Shown here one piece after another: positions 1 to 8,236 of a DNA stretch of 64,000 bases; the stretch's first letter is position 1, and the number at the start of each line of letters is the position of its first letter. Made by a program: the position numbers and the translations under genes. The stretch is from JBBQHX01 sp035306065 (GTDB taxonomy: Bacteria; Gemmatimonadota; Gemmatimonadetes; Gemmatimonadales; Gemmatimonadaceae). The notes beneath the pieces were generated by a model. That model was not told the DNA's origin. It worked only from the letters and a program-made list of their open reading frames with translations, and ran no database searches. The DNA lies in NCBI GenBank assembly GCA_035306065.1, contig DATGOL010000207.1:1-64000 (forward strand), given 5' to 3'.

Positions 1-1759
1 TCGCCTGCATTAGCGACTCCATGCGCTGCCTCACGCCAACGTCCTGCGGACGCCGGTTCATGATCTGCTCGTACAGCTGCCGTGCGTCTTCGTGGCGACC
101 CTGTGAGACAAGGATCTCCGCCATGGTTTCCGTGGCGAAAGCGACGCGATCTTCTGCCGGAACTTCGGCTTCCTCGGGCAGGTGCGTGAGCGGCGGGTCA
201 GCCGGGGCGTCCTGCGGCGGGGCAGACTCGGCAGCGATTTCCGGTACGACCTCCGGTACGACCTCCGGTACGACCTCCGGTACGACCTCCGGTGCGGCGT
301 CCGGTACGACGTCCGGTACGACGTCCGGTACGACCTCCGGTACGACGTCCTGACGGGCCTCTTCGGCATCTGCAACGGGCGCAGTTGCGTCCTCGGCCGG
401 CCACTCGAGATCTGGCCAGTCAACGGTGCCGCCGGCGTCAGCGGTGTTGTTCTCGCCCCGCGCTATGGCCTCCACGCCGGCCATCGGCGTGGTGAGCGAC
501 GGGTCGCCCCACTCATCGTCGCGAATCTCCGCTTCGGGTTGCCCCGCGAGCGCCGGGGATTCGACGTCAGTCTCCGGAGCAGCTTCGGCGATTGCAGGGG
601 TTTCCGCGTCGGCCTCCGGTTCCGGCTCGGCTGCCTCAGGAACTTCGAAGTCGGCTTCCGACGCCGCTGGATAGTGCGGCTCCACCAGTGGCACGAGGGC
701 GTCGCCGTGCGGCGTGGTTTTCGGCGACCGCTCGGGTGGCGTGAACTCGAAGGCTTCGAACTCGGAGCCGGCAACGGACGTGTCCGGCGCCGGAGCATCG
801 ACCGCCGCGTCGGCAGCAGGCAGCGCAGCGGAAACTGGCGCGTCTTCCGTCAGCTGCGGCTCTGGCGCCTCGCTCACATCCGGAGAAGCCGCTTCCTCCC
901 TGCCGGCTCCCTGCCAGTCGCTTATCAGGTGATCAGGAAGTTCCACGTCGTCGGCGGTCATGTCGTCCCACGACTGTCCGTCCTCGGTGGAAGCCGCGTC
1001 CGACGCAACCGTGGCCTTGTCGTCGCCCTCGGCTTCCAGGAAAGAACCGGCCGCCTCGGGGGATCCGACCTCGGGCGAGGGGCCGAACTCCGCAGAGGAA
1101 CCGGCTTCAGCCTCCCCAACGCTCACCTCGGCCGCTGAGCCCGGCTCGGCAATGCCCTCCACGGCCCCCACGCTGCCCTCAAGGTCCGATTCAGGGGTCT
1201 TGCCGCCCTCGGGGGCCTCATCGGGCGGCAAGTCCTTCAGAAGCTCATCCACGGCCCTGGAGCGCGACAACGGGTTCGTTGACGGCGGCGCCACTGCAGC
1301 CACGTGGTCTTCGAACATGGACCGAGGGTCGAACGACGGAGGCGCCACGTCCTCGTCGGGGGGCGCAGACAGGTCCGACGCCATGGCCAGCAGCTCGGGA
1401 TCCTGCGGGTCCACGGCGAGCGCACGCCTGGCGTAATCCAGCGCCAGTACTCCCTGCCCTTCGTCTCGTGCGAGCAGCGCGAGCTGGTGCAGGGCGTCCA
1501 CGTTGTCCGAGTCTGTGATCAGGGCGGCCTCGAACGCACCCCGTGCACCACTTCGGTCTCCTCGAGCGAAGAGCGCCTTGCCGAGCACCACGTTGCCGCT
1601 CAGGTGCCGAGGCTGCTCAGTCAGATGTTCCCGACAGAGCTCAATGGCCTTGTCGAGTTCACCGGACTTCCGATACTCGTTCGCGAGGGCCGCGAAGTGG
1701 CGCCCGGGATTCTCGTGGAACTTCTGCTTTAGATCGTCTGTGCGGGCCGATCCGGACAT
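1..1759 (-). CDS. TPR protein with acidic Ala/Pro/Glu linker (3' end off window)
   Basis: An uninterrupted frame of 586 codons starts at ATG 1759 and runs out of the left edge, so the C-terminus is missing. GAGGAG sits 6-10 nt before the ATG. Residues about 15-125 form two or three tetratricopeptide repeats, then comes a 350-residue low-complexity acidic linker rich in A, E, D, P and V. A second helical TPR-like segment begins near residue 545 and continues off the window. The build (TPR, acidic linker, TPR) matches the protein at 5458-8022. It is probably a cytoplasmic scaffold, as no signal peptide is visible. The partner is unknown. A tandem DE-VVP repeat lies in the linker. Diverges from the PpiD-like gene. 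Confidence 0.8.
   Translation of the reverse strand, partial: MSGSARTDDLKQKFHENPGRHFAALANEYRKSGELDKAIELCREHLTEQPRHLSGNVVLGKALFARGDRSGARGAFEAALITDSDNVDALHQLALLARDEGQGVLALDYARRALAVDPQDPELLAMASDLSAPPDEDVAPPSFDPRSMFEDHVAAVAPPSTNPLSRSRAVDELLKDLPPDEAPEGGKTPESDLEGSVGAVEGIAEPGSAAEVSVGEAEAGSSAEFGPSPEVGSPEAAGSFLEAEGDDKATVASDAASTEDGQSWDDMTADDVELPDHLISDWQGAGREEAASPDVSEAPEPQLTEDAPVSAALPAADAAVDAPAPDTSVAGSEFEAFEFTPPERSPKTTPHGDALVPLVEPHYPAASEADFEVPEAAEPEPEADAETPAIAEAAPETDVESPALAGQPEAEIRDDEWGDPSLTTPMAGVEAIARGENNTADAGGTVDWPDLEWPAEDATAPVADAEEARQDVVPEVVPDVVPDVVPDAAPEVVPEVVPEVVPEVVPEIAAESAPPQDAPADPPLTHLPEEAEVPAEDRVAFATETMAEILVSQGRHEDARQLYEQIMNRRPQDVGVRQRMESLMQA
240..347 (-). repeat. 12-bp tandem repeat, 9 units, coding
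   Basis: Nine head-to-tail 12-bp units (plus-strand consensus TCCGGTACGACS) run without gaps from 240 to 347. They are in frame with the minus-strand TPR gene and encode the tetrapeptide (D/E)VVP. Unit 5 (288-299) is degenerate and encodes an AAP variant. The 12-bp period keeps the frame, so copy-number slippage would only lengthen or shorten the acidic linker. Confidence 0.95.
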
Positions 1760-1818
1760 GCAGCTCCTCGGGACGCCTCGTGAGGGCAGCGCGCTCTATG
1801 GCGGGGGTGAACGGCCGC

Positions 1819-1848
1819 AAGATACATGGCGCCGGCAGCACAAGTCAA
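1819..1848 (-). promoter_or_regulatory. Candidate sigma-70-type promoter for the TPR gene
   Basis: On the minus strand TTGACT (1843-1848) is followed, after 18 nt, by TATCTT (1819-1824). That gives a leader of about 50 nt to the ATG at 1759. Assignment is by consensus only. Confidence 0.5.
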
Positions 1849-1956
1849 TCAGAAGTCGCATACTCACTTGCCCTTAGCGCATGTTTGCAGGTACGTTTTC
1901 CGGCTACACCGTTCCGCCAACAACCTCTTTTACTCGCCTGTCAGGAGTCGAGCGCC

Positions 1957-3777
1957 GTGCTGCAAGAAATGCGGAGCGCCGCGAAGTACATCTGGGTATT
2001 CGTCTTCATCTTCTTCGTTGCGCTCATGGCCTTCGAAGGTTTGATGGACCGTCCCACAGTCAGCCCCGGAGACACCGTAGCCAAGGTGAACGGGGATGAC
2101 GTTACCTACGGCGCATGGATTACGCTCACGCAGCAGCTCGCGCAGCAACGTGAGGCCGAGATTGGTCGTGGGCTCACGCTGGACGAGCGCTCTCGCGTGG
2201 AAGACGAAGCCTTCGAACAGCTCGTGAGCGAGACGCTTCTCAACCAGGAGGTGGCGCGCCGCGGCATACGCGTCACGGACGACGAGATTCGTCAGGCAGC
2301 ACGCCTGTCCCCGCCACCTTCGCTCATGGCGAGCCCCGAACTGCAGACGGACGGCCAGTTCGATCCCGCCAAGTATCAGCGCTTCCTCGCCAGCCCGGCC
2401 GCCCAGCAGCAGGGCATCCTCGTGCAGCTCGAGGCGTACTACCGGCAGGAGATCCCGCGCACCAAGCTCTTCGAGCAGGTGGCAACGGATGCCTACGTGA
2501 GCGACGTTGAGCTGTGGCGGCTGTGGCAGGACACGCGTGACAGTGCAGTGGTGTCCTACGCATCCTTCCGCGCTGAAGACGTTCCGGATTCCGCGGTAAC
2601 CGTCTCGGATGCGGAGCTCCGCCAGTGGTACGATGCAAACAAGGCGGAACTGGAGCGGCCGGGTCGTGCGGCAGTATCGGTTGTCGAGATTCTGCGCGTC
2701 GTGTCGCCGGCAGATTCGCAGGCTTCGATGGCGCGTGCAGTGCAGGTTCGCGAGCGCGTGCTTGCCGGTGAAGACTTTGCCGAAGTTGCACGCATGGAAT
2801 CGGCAGACAGCCTTTCCGCCATACAGGGCGGCGATCTCGGCACCGCGCAGCTTTCGGCGTACGTCACCGAGTTTGCGGATGCCGCACGAGCACTGCCTGT
2901 TGGCCAGCTTTCCGAACCGATCCTTTCGGATTTCGGGTACCACATCATTCGGGTTGATCAGCGTGCAGGCGACTCGGCATCCGTTCGCCACATCCTCATC
3001 CCCATTCAGCAAAGCGATTCGAGCGCCGTACAAACGGATCGCCTTGCTGATCGCCTGGCGAACATGGCCGCGATGGCCGAGGAGCCCGCTCGTTTCGATA
3101 GCGCTGCAGCAGAACTCGGGCTTCGTGTCTTCACCGGCCAGGCAGTTGAAGGACAGCGACTGGTGGTGGATGGCCGCGCCATTCCCGACGTAAGCGCATG
3201 GGCGTTCACCGGCGCGGAAGTTGGAGAATCCAGCGACCTCATAGTTGCAGACGAGGGGTACTTCCTCGCGCGACTGGATTCACTGCGCCCGGGTGGCGTG
3301 CCTTCCCTCCAGGATGCGCGCGACGAGGTGTTCGCTCGCGTGGCACGAGAGAAGAAGCTGGACTTTCTCGCTGAGCGCGCGTCGAGCTTCGCCCGTCAGG
3401 CGGCGTCAGGCACGCTCGAGAGCGCTGCTGCCTCAGCCAACGTTGAGATCACCACGTCGCAGCCGTTCACCCGCGTTACCGGAGACGCTGGCCTGGGCCA
3501 GGGTAATCGCGCCATCGGTGCAGCATTCGCACTCCCGGTTGGCGCCGTGAGCGCACCGGTACGCACCGAAAACGCCATCTACGTTTTGCGCGTGGAGAGC
3601 CGCACGGTTGCAGACCGCGGCGAGTGGGAAGCGCAGCGCGAGATACAGCGCATGCTGCTCGCCCAGCAGGTGCGCCAGCGGCGCGTACAGGACTACCTGA
3701 TCAGCCTGCGGCAGTCGGCAGACGTTGATGACAACCGCGCAGTGATTCAGCGCAAGCTTCGCCAGACTCAGATCTGA
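1957..3777 (+). CDS. ppiD: Membrane-anchored SurA/PpiD-like peptidyl-prolyl isomerase
   Basis: 606 aa. GTG 1957 is chosen because CAGGAG lies 9 nt upstream; the in-frame ATG at 1969 is too far from it, and the open frame upstream has no supporting RBS. Residues about 9-28 are one hydrophobic segment, so the protein is a type II membrane protein with a periplasmic body. A SurA_N-like helical domain (about 40-230) is followed by a parvulin-type rotamase domain (about 235-345, with the GGDLG and FGYHI landmarks) and a second weaker PPIase-like/C-terminal region. It likely helps outer-membrane proteins fold next to Sec, fitting the BamD, LptD and SecA genes in this window. It is the only protein gene on plus here. 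Exact PpiD versus SurA orthology is not settled. Confidence 0.85.
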   Translation: MLQEMRSAAKYIWVFVFIFFVALMAFEGLMDRPTVSPGDTVAKVNGDDVTYGAWITLTQQLAQQREAEIGRGLTLDERSRVEDEAFEQLVSETLLNQEVARRGIRVTDDEIRQAARLSPPPSLMASPELQTDGQFDPAKYQRFLASPAAQQQGILVQLEAYYRQEIPRTKLFEQVATDAYVSDVELWRLWQDTRDSAVVSYASFRAEDVPDSAVTVSDAELRQWYDANKAELERPGRAAVSVVEILRVVSPADSQASMARAVQVRERVLAGEDFAEVARMESADSLSAIQGGDLGTAQLSAYVTEFADAARALPVGQLSEPILSDFGYHIIRVDQRAGDSASVRHILIPIQQSDSSAVQTDRLADRLANMAAMAEEPARFDSAAAELGLRVFTGQAVEGQRLVVDGRAIPDVSAWAFTGAEVGESSDLIVADEGYFLARLDSLRPGGVPSLQDARDEVFARVAREKKLDFLAERASSFARQAASGTLESAAASANVEITTSQPFTRVTGDAGLGQGNRAIGAAFALPVGAVSAPVRTENAIYVLRVESRTVADRGEWEAQREIQRMLLAQQVRQRRVQDYLISLRQSADVDDNRAVIQRKLRQTQI

Positions 3778-3800
3778 CGCAGCGATCACGCCGGCAGCGA

Positions 3801-3823
3801 GCGTGAGGCGATCCGCCTCACGC
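3801..3823. terminator. Perfect 10-bp hairpin between convergent genes
   Basis: GCGTGAGGCG, a 3-nt loop ATC, then CGCCTCACGC, starting 23 nt after the ppiD stop. No T-run follows it; it probably assists the stronger terminator just downstream. Confidence 0.5.
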
Positions 3824-3828
3824 CAGCG

Positions 3829-3876
3829 GAACGAGAACGGGCCCCAAGGTTGATCCTCGGGGCCCGTTCTCGTTTT
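3829..3876 (+). terminator. Intrinsic terminator of ppiD, probably bidirectional
   Basis: A 15-bp stem (ACGAGAACGGGCCCC at 3831-3845 with its complement at 3859-3873), a short inner AGG/CCT pairing and then TTTT on plus. It lies between convergent ppiD and tatA, so the stem can serve both strands. Confidence 0.85.
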
Positions 3877-3897
3877 ACGGCGGCAGCGTTTAAAGAC

Positions 3898-4173
3898 TCA
3901 ACTCATCAATCGACGCGGCTCTTCGCGATCCCGCGTAACGTCGGCGTCATCCTGCTGCGATGCCGGTAGCGGATCCGCTGGGCGCCGCTGCTCCATGGCC
4001 GGTGGCTGATCCGCTTCCTTGAACGCACGCTCCACGTCCGTGATGTTCCTCTTGAACTCCTTTATCCCCTTACCCATCGACCCCGCAATCTCCGGAATGC
4101 GCTTGGCCCCGAAGAGAAGGAGGACGAGCAGGAAGATCAGCATGATCTCCCACATGCCAAGATTACCAAACAT
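3898..4173 (-). CDS. tatA: Twin-arginine translocase subunit TatA
   Basis: 91 aa. One N-terminal membrane helix (about 5-22), the FG hinge, and an amphipathic helix beginning with KRIPEIAGSMG are the TatA/E signature. A charged, disordered tail follows. TatA oligomerises to let folded Tat substrates cross the inner membrane. AGGGGG sits close upstream of the ATG, 8 nt after the preceding gene, making this the last gene of the TPR-polyprenyl synthase-DUF4321-tatA operon. No TatB-like paralogue is seen in the window, and tatC is in a separate operon at 11314-12102. Confidence 0.93.
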   Translation of the reverse strand: MFGNLGMWEIMLIFLLVLLLFGAKRIPEIAGSMGKGIKEFKRNITDVERAFKEADQPPAMEQRRPADPLPASQQDDADVTRDREEPRRLMS

Positions 4174-4181
4174 AGTGCCCC

Positions 4182-4463
4182 CTAGAAGAGCGAACGGGCG
4201 ATCAGGTAGGCGATCAGAACACCAACCAGACTCAGCAGGGCCACGTCAATTGCAATCGGCCCTATGGACATCTTCAAGATAACGAGATCCACGCCCAGCG
4301 GGCCAATGGACGGCGTAACACCTGTGGTAAGAAACTCCTTCACCGCACCTGCCGGAAGGAACTTCCTGGCAAACTGCGTGAGGAACCCGCCCACGATGAA
4401 TCCGATCGTGAGTACGATCAGGTGAAAGCCAAGCCGGTGCCGTGCCGTTGATGAGCGCGCCAT
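4182..4463 (-). CDS. Small DUF4321-like membrane protein
   Basis: 93 aa. Two hydrophobic stretches, residues about 10-32 and 66-90, are joined by a short loop containing the LGVDLVILKMSIGP segment, which resembles the DUF4321 family as I remember it. ATG 4463 overlaps the upstream stop in TGATG, so translation is coupled; two GTG codons just before it are alternatives. Function is unknown. The position between polyprenyl synthase and tatA points to an envelope role, which is inference only. Confidence 0.7.
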   Translation of the reverse strand: MARSSTARHRLGFHLIVLTIGFIVGGFLTQFARKFLPAGAVKEFLTTGVTPSIGPLGVDLVILKMSIGPIAIDVALLSLVGVLIAYLIARSLF

Positions 4464-5461
4464 CACCACCTGCGGTCCATCACGTAGGCAATCGCATCCA
4501 GCAGCGCTGTACGTGCCGGCCCTGCCGGTACATCAGCCAGTGCAACCTCAGCGTTCCGCGCGAAGGAATCCCCCTGCTGGCGCGCATAGTCCAGCCCGCC
4601 GTGCGACCTCACGAGCGATACGACCTCCGCAATCCCGGCATCCGACGGCTCGGGCTCCTCGAAGAGCTCTCTCACGGTTGCAATCTCTGAGGCAGACATG
4701 CTCCGCATGGCAGCGATCAACGGCAGAGTCACCTTGTGCTCACGCAGGTCATGGCCGGTTGGCTTCCCGGTGATCTCCTCGACCTCGGTATAGTCCAGCA
4801 GATCGTCTGCAATCTGGAAGGCCATGCCCAGCTCGTGTCCGTAGCGCGCAAGCGCTTCGCGATACTCGGGCGAGCCGTACAAGGCACCTACCTCGCAGGA
4901 TGACGAAAAGAGAGACGCGGTTTTCGCGCGGATGAGCTGGTAGTAACCGTCCTCGTCGAAGCCCAGCGCATTCGTTGCCACGATCTGGTGCATTTCTCCG
5001 AGAGTCATCTCGCGAGACGCACGCATGAACACGCGCATGGGCTCAACCGTCTCCAGCTCCACCAGCTCGGCCAACGCGCGGATGTACAGATAATCGCCCG
5101 TGATCACCGCAACCTGGTGACTGAAAAGGCTGTTGATCGTCGGCATTCCGCGGCGGAGCGCACTGTGATCAACGGAATCGTCGTGAACAAGCGTGGCCAG
5201 GTGTATGAGCTCCGCCACCGCTGCCACCGTAAGCGCGTTGCGCCGCGGCTCGCCATTCAGGCTGGCGGAAAGCAGCGTGAGCGTGGGACGAAACATCTTC
5301 CCACGCATGCCCATCAGGTGCTCGCTCACCTGCGCGAGAAGTGGCGCATCACCCGCGATAATCCGCCACATCTCGTCCGGCACCCGATCGAGCAGTGGCC
5401 GCACCGGTGCCTGGATTTCAACGAGCGCGTCGGCAACGCGCGAACGCGCCGGTACACTCAC
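4463..5461 (-). CDS. ispB: Long-chain polyprenyl diphosphate synthase
   Basis: 332 aa, usual length for octaprenyl/heptaprenyl diphosphate synthases. It condenses isopentenyl diphosphate onto an allylic primer to make the quinone side chain. The first aspartate-rich motif is DDSVD followed by LRRG; the second is DDLLDY followed by GKPTGHDL. The residues before the first motif (THL region: IHLATLVH) are small, as in long-chain enzymes. The start overlaps the preceding TPR stop by ATGA, and the stop overlaps the next gene by TGATG. Chain length cannot be set from sequence, so ispB versus hepT is open. Confidence 0.9.
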   Translation of the reverse strand: MSVPARSRVADALVEIQAPVRPLLDRVPDEMWRIIAGDAPLLAQVSEHLMGMRGKMFRPTLTLLSASLNGEPRRNALTVAAVAELIHLATLVHDDSVDHSALRRGMPTINSLFSHQVAVITGDYLYIRALAELVELETVEPMRVFMRASREMTLGEMHQIVATNALGFDEDGYYQLIRAKTASLFSSSCEVGALYGSPEYREALARYGHELGMAFQIADDLLDYTEVEEITGKPTGHDLREHKVTLPLIAAMRSMSASEIATVRELFEEPEPSDAGIAEVVSLVRSHGGLDYARQQGDSFARNAEVALADVPAGPARTALLDAIAYVMDRRW

Positions 5462-8022
5462 GAAACGGCTCGCACAGTCTTGTTCACTCGGTCCGCTGCA
5501 TCGCGAAAGCCATAATCCACGGCAAGCACCCTCTCATAGAGTTTCACGGCCTCCTCACGCTGATCCAGAGCATCGAGGGAGACACCAAGCAGGTACCACA
5601 CACCCACGAACTGATCGTCTTCCTCGTTCGTCTCCTGCAGCGCGCGACGCAATGTAGCTGAAGCGAGCTGGAACTGCTCCTTCTCCACGAAGCATTCGCC
5701 GAGGGCCTCGAAGGTCCGCAACCTGCGGCCCGTACCACGAAGCGCCTTCTGGAATTCTACAATGGCTTCGTCCAGCAGACCCATTTCGCGGAAGGCGACG
5801 CCGAGGTCATGATGACTCTCGAAGTCGTCCGCATCCACATTCTCCTCGAGCCCCTGCCGGAACTTCGCCAGCATCTCCGCGAAGTCCGCCTGCTCGTCGC
5901 CAGACGGCGCCTGCTCCTCCACCACCATTCGCGTAGTGCGCTCCGGCTCGTCAGCCCGCAGAAGATCGCCGAGATTCACGAATTCTGCCAGTCCATTCTG
6001 CGATGAAGCGGGCTCGGCGTGCGACTGCGGCGCCTGCACTCCCTGCCCTGCACTGCCTGCCGCGGCTCCGAATACTGCACTTCCCGGGGCAGCAGCCAGA
6101 CGTCCGGCAGAATCCAGATCGGCCATGCGCTGGCGCACACTCGCGGCCTCCACGGAATCGCCAGCCGCCGTCAGTGCGTCTGCAAGACCTTCGTACGCCA
6201 GGCGCAGCCGCACCCGGTCGTCGCCCTTGAACGCAAGATCCACGCGCTGACGATGGTAGCCGATGCGCGGCTCTATCGAGATCATCTCGTCAACCACGTC
6301 GCCGGCGGTTACCAGGTCGCCGGTGCTGAGGAATCCTTCCAGCACGGAATCCAGCTCGCGCAGCGCGCCTTCGGTATCGCCATCAGCACGAAGCATGTCA
6401 CTCGTGCGGCGCCAGCCCGGGGCATTCTCCCTGGTCGAGCTCGCCACCGGCGACGCATCCCAGAGCGGCGCACTCTCCTCGTAGTCGCTTGCACCCTCGT
6501 CGAGGTGCGCGTCTGCCTCGATGTCCGGCAGTTCGATCAGGCTGGCGTCCGGATCGCCTGAGAATGCGGCAGCATCTGCATCGAGCGAACTGCTGTCCTC
6601 TTCCAGTGCCTCAACCGAAGGCGAATCCTCGAGGGTTTCCAGATCCGGCATCAGTTCGAACGAATCTTCGCTGCCCGATGCCGACAGCTCGAGTGCGCCG
6701 TCATCGCCTGCAGCCGATTCCGCCTCGTAAGGCTCGGCCGTGTCAATGAGCGGCAGGTCGCCAATGGCATCGTCAGGGTCGCCGACGCCAAGCTGGTCCA
6801 TCACGTCAGGCTGGTGTCCGCGCCGCTGAGCCTCGGCAGCCAGTTCCGCTGCAGCATCACCGTCTTCGCTGCGGTGCGAGCGAACGTCTTCCTCGTCACT
6901 GTGCCCGGCCTGCGAGTCAGTCGCAGAGTCGTTGCCGCCGATGTCGAAGTCGCCATCCAGAAGTTCCATCTCGCCAGCGTCGGCTGGCGCGTCCTGGAAG
7001 CCGGCTCGCGGGGGCAGCGCGAATGCAGGATCGGGAGTATCCAGCTGGTGCAGCGTGTTGGCCGGCGAGATCATCGCATCGGTGTCACGCGCGTTCGGCT
7101 CCGAGTGCATGGAGGTTGGCTCGAAACCGTCCAGCGAGAGGTCGTCGCCGTGGCTGACTCCCAGGGCTGCCGGATCTTCGTATTCCTCCTCTACCACATC
7201 CAGCTCGCTTCGCGGCCTGGCGGGCGCCTCGAACGAGCCACCGAACTCGATGCCATCAACGCTCGCGGGCGGTGTGGGCGTTGCCGTGGCTTCCGGTCCT
7301 ATGAGCACGAGGCCATCGCCCGCGCCCGACGAAGGCGAATTCTTGCCGCGTCCGCCACCCACCATCAGGAACTCCTGATCGTGCTCTGCAGGTGGCAGCA
7401 CGGCGTGGAGTTCATAGGCAGGATCCAGCGAGCGAATACGCTCGAGGGTGGCCTCGGCTTCGGGAACGCTGCCCGTCTGACGGTAGCGGGCGTGCAGGAT
7501 ATCCAGCTGCTCCAGAGCCTCCGGAACGCGCTCATGACGAATGAGCTGTTCAGCGAGCGACTGACGTACGTCGTCGTGCTCGGGGCAGAGGTCGGCGAAT
7601 TCCCGAAGCGCCTTGAAGGCCTCGTCCATCTCGCCCAGCCGCTGCATGCGGTCCGCGTACTCCAGGAAGTGGAGCTTGGCGTCGTTGCGCAGCCCCTTCT
7701 TCGCGTGCATCACGCCGAGCTTGTGGTGCACACCCACGCTGGCAGGTGACGCCCGCAGGATCTTCCGACAGATCGCGATGGCATTGTCGAGGAAACCACG
7801 CGCGGAGTACATCTCCACGGCGCGCTCCCAGTAGGAGATGGCCTCATTTACGCGCCCGGCGCGGTGAAGGAGGTCTCCAACCCTGTTGCAGAGAGCTACG
7901 TCGGCGTCGTCGCCGTCGCCCTGACCATCAACGATTTGCTGGTAGAGCGGGAGTGCCTTGTCGAGCTGCCTCTTCTGCTCGAGGTCAGCGGCCTTCTTCT
8001 TAAGCTTGGCGAGGTTCGACAT
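5458..8022 (-). CDS. Large TPR protein with long acidic linker
   Basis: 854 aa. Residues 1-230 hold several TPR helix pairs (conserved ALPLYQQIV, AISYWERAV and AICRKILRASP segments), residues about 240-570 are an acidic low-complexity linker, and residues about 700-850 are a second TPR array. There is no signal peptide, so it is presumably a cytosolic scaffold. It heads the operon leading to polyprenyl synthase and TatA, and shares its architecture with the gene at 1-1759. The 214-nt leader region to the right (8023-8236) contains a 7-bp GC hairpin at 8097-8114, but no promoter I would defend. Function unknown. Confidence 0.85.
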   Translation of the reverse strand: MSNLAKLKKKAADLEQKRQLDKALPLYQQIVDGQGDGDDADVALCNRVGDLLHRAGRVNEAISYWERAVEMYSARGFLDNAIAICRKILRASPASVGVHHKLGVMHAKKGLRNDAKLHFLEYADRMQRLGEMDEAFKALREFADLCPEHDDVRQSLAEQLIRHERVPEALEQLDILHARYRQTGSVPEAEATLERIRSLDPAYELHAVLPPAEHDQEFLMVGGGRGKNSPSSGAGDGLVLIGPEATATPTPPASVDGIEFGGSFEAPARPRSELDVVEEEYEDPAALGVSHGDDLSLDGFEPTSMHSEPNARDTDAMISPANTLHQLDTPDPAFALPPRAGFQDAPADAGEMELLDGDFDIGGNDSATDSQAGHSDEEDVRSHRSEDGDAAAELAAEAQRRGHQPDVMDQLGVGDPDDAIGDLPLIDTAEPYEAESAAGDDGALELSASGSEDSFELMPDLETLEDSPSVEALEEDSSSLDADAAAFSGDPDASLIELPDIEADAHLDEGASDYEESAPLWDASPVASSTRENAPGWRRTSDMLRADGDTEGALRELDSVLEGFLSTGDLVTAGDVVDEMISIEPRIGYHRQRVDLAFKGDDRVRLRLAYEGLADALTAAGDSVEAASVRQRMADLDSAGRLAAAPGSAVFGAAAGSAGQGVQAPQSHAEPASSQNGLAEFVNLGDLLRADEPERTTRMVVEEQAPSGDEQADFAEMLAKFRQGLEENVDADDFESHHDLGVAFREMGLLDEAIVEFQKALRGTGRRLRTFEALGECFVEKEQFQLASATLRRALQETNEEDDQFVGVWYLLGVSLDALDQREEAVKLYERVLAVDYGFRDAADRVNKTVRAVS

Positions 8023-8236
8023 TGCTTGTCCGGGCGTGAGCAGCAGCCGTGTGAGCCGAGCAGGCGTGCCGGCAGATCACGGAGAATGCGGCGAGGCCGC
8101 CCCACCGGGGGCGGACACCACTGGCAAGACGCTTGGGAGACGTGCGGGCAACCTGAACGCGTATGGAGTCGGAAGCTCGGGCATGCGGGCCATGCCGGAA
8201 GCCTTGTCCATTTCGAGCTCTCGCACCGCCACCCGA

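Noticed and set aside
240..347. CRISPR-like direct repeats
   Set aside because: Units are 12 bp with no spacers and are in frame with a protein; no cas genes.
182..1138. Long plus-strand frame rich in RYDLRYDV repeats
   Set aside because: It is the antisense of the acidic linker of the minus-strand TPR gene; no RBS or family resemblance.
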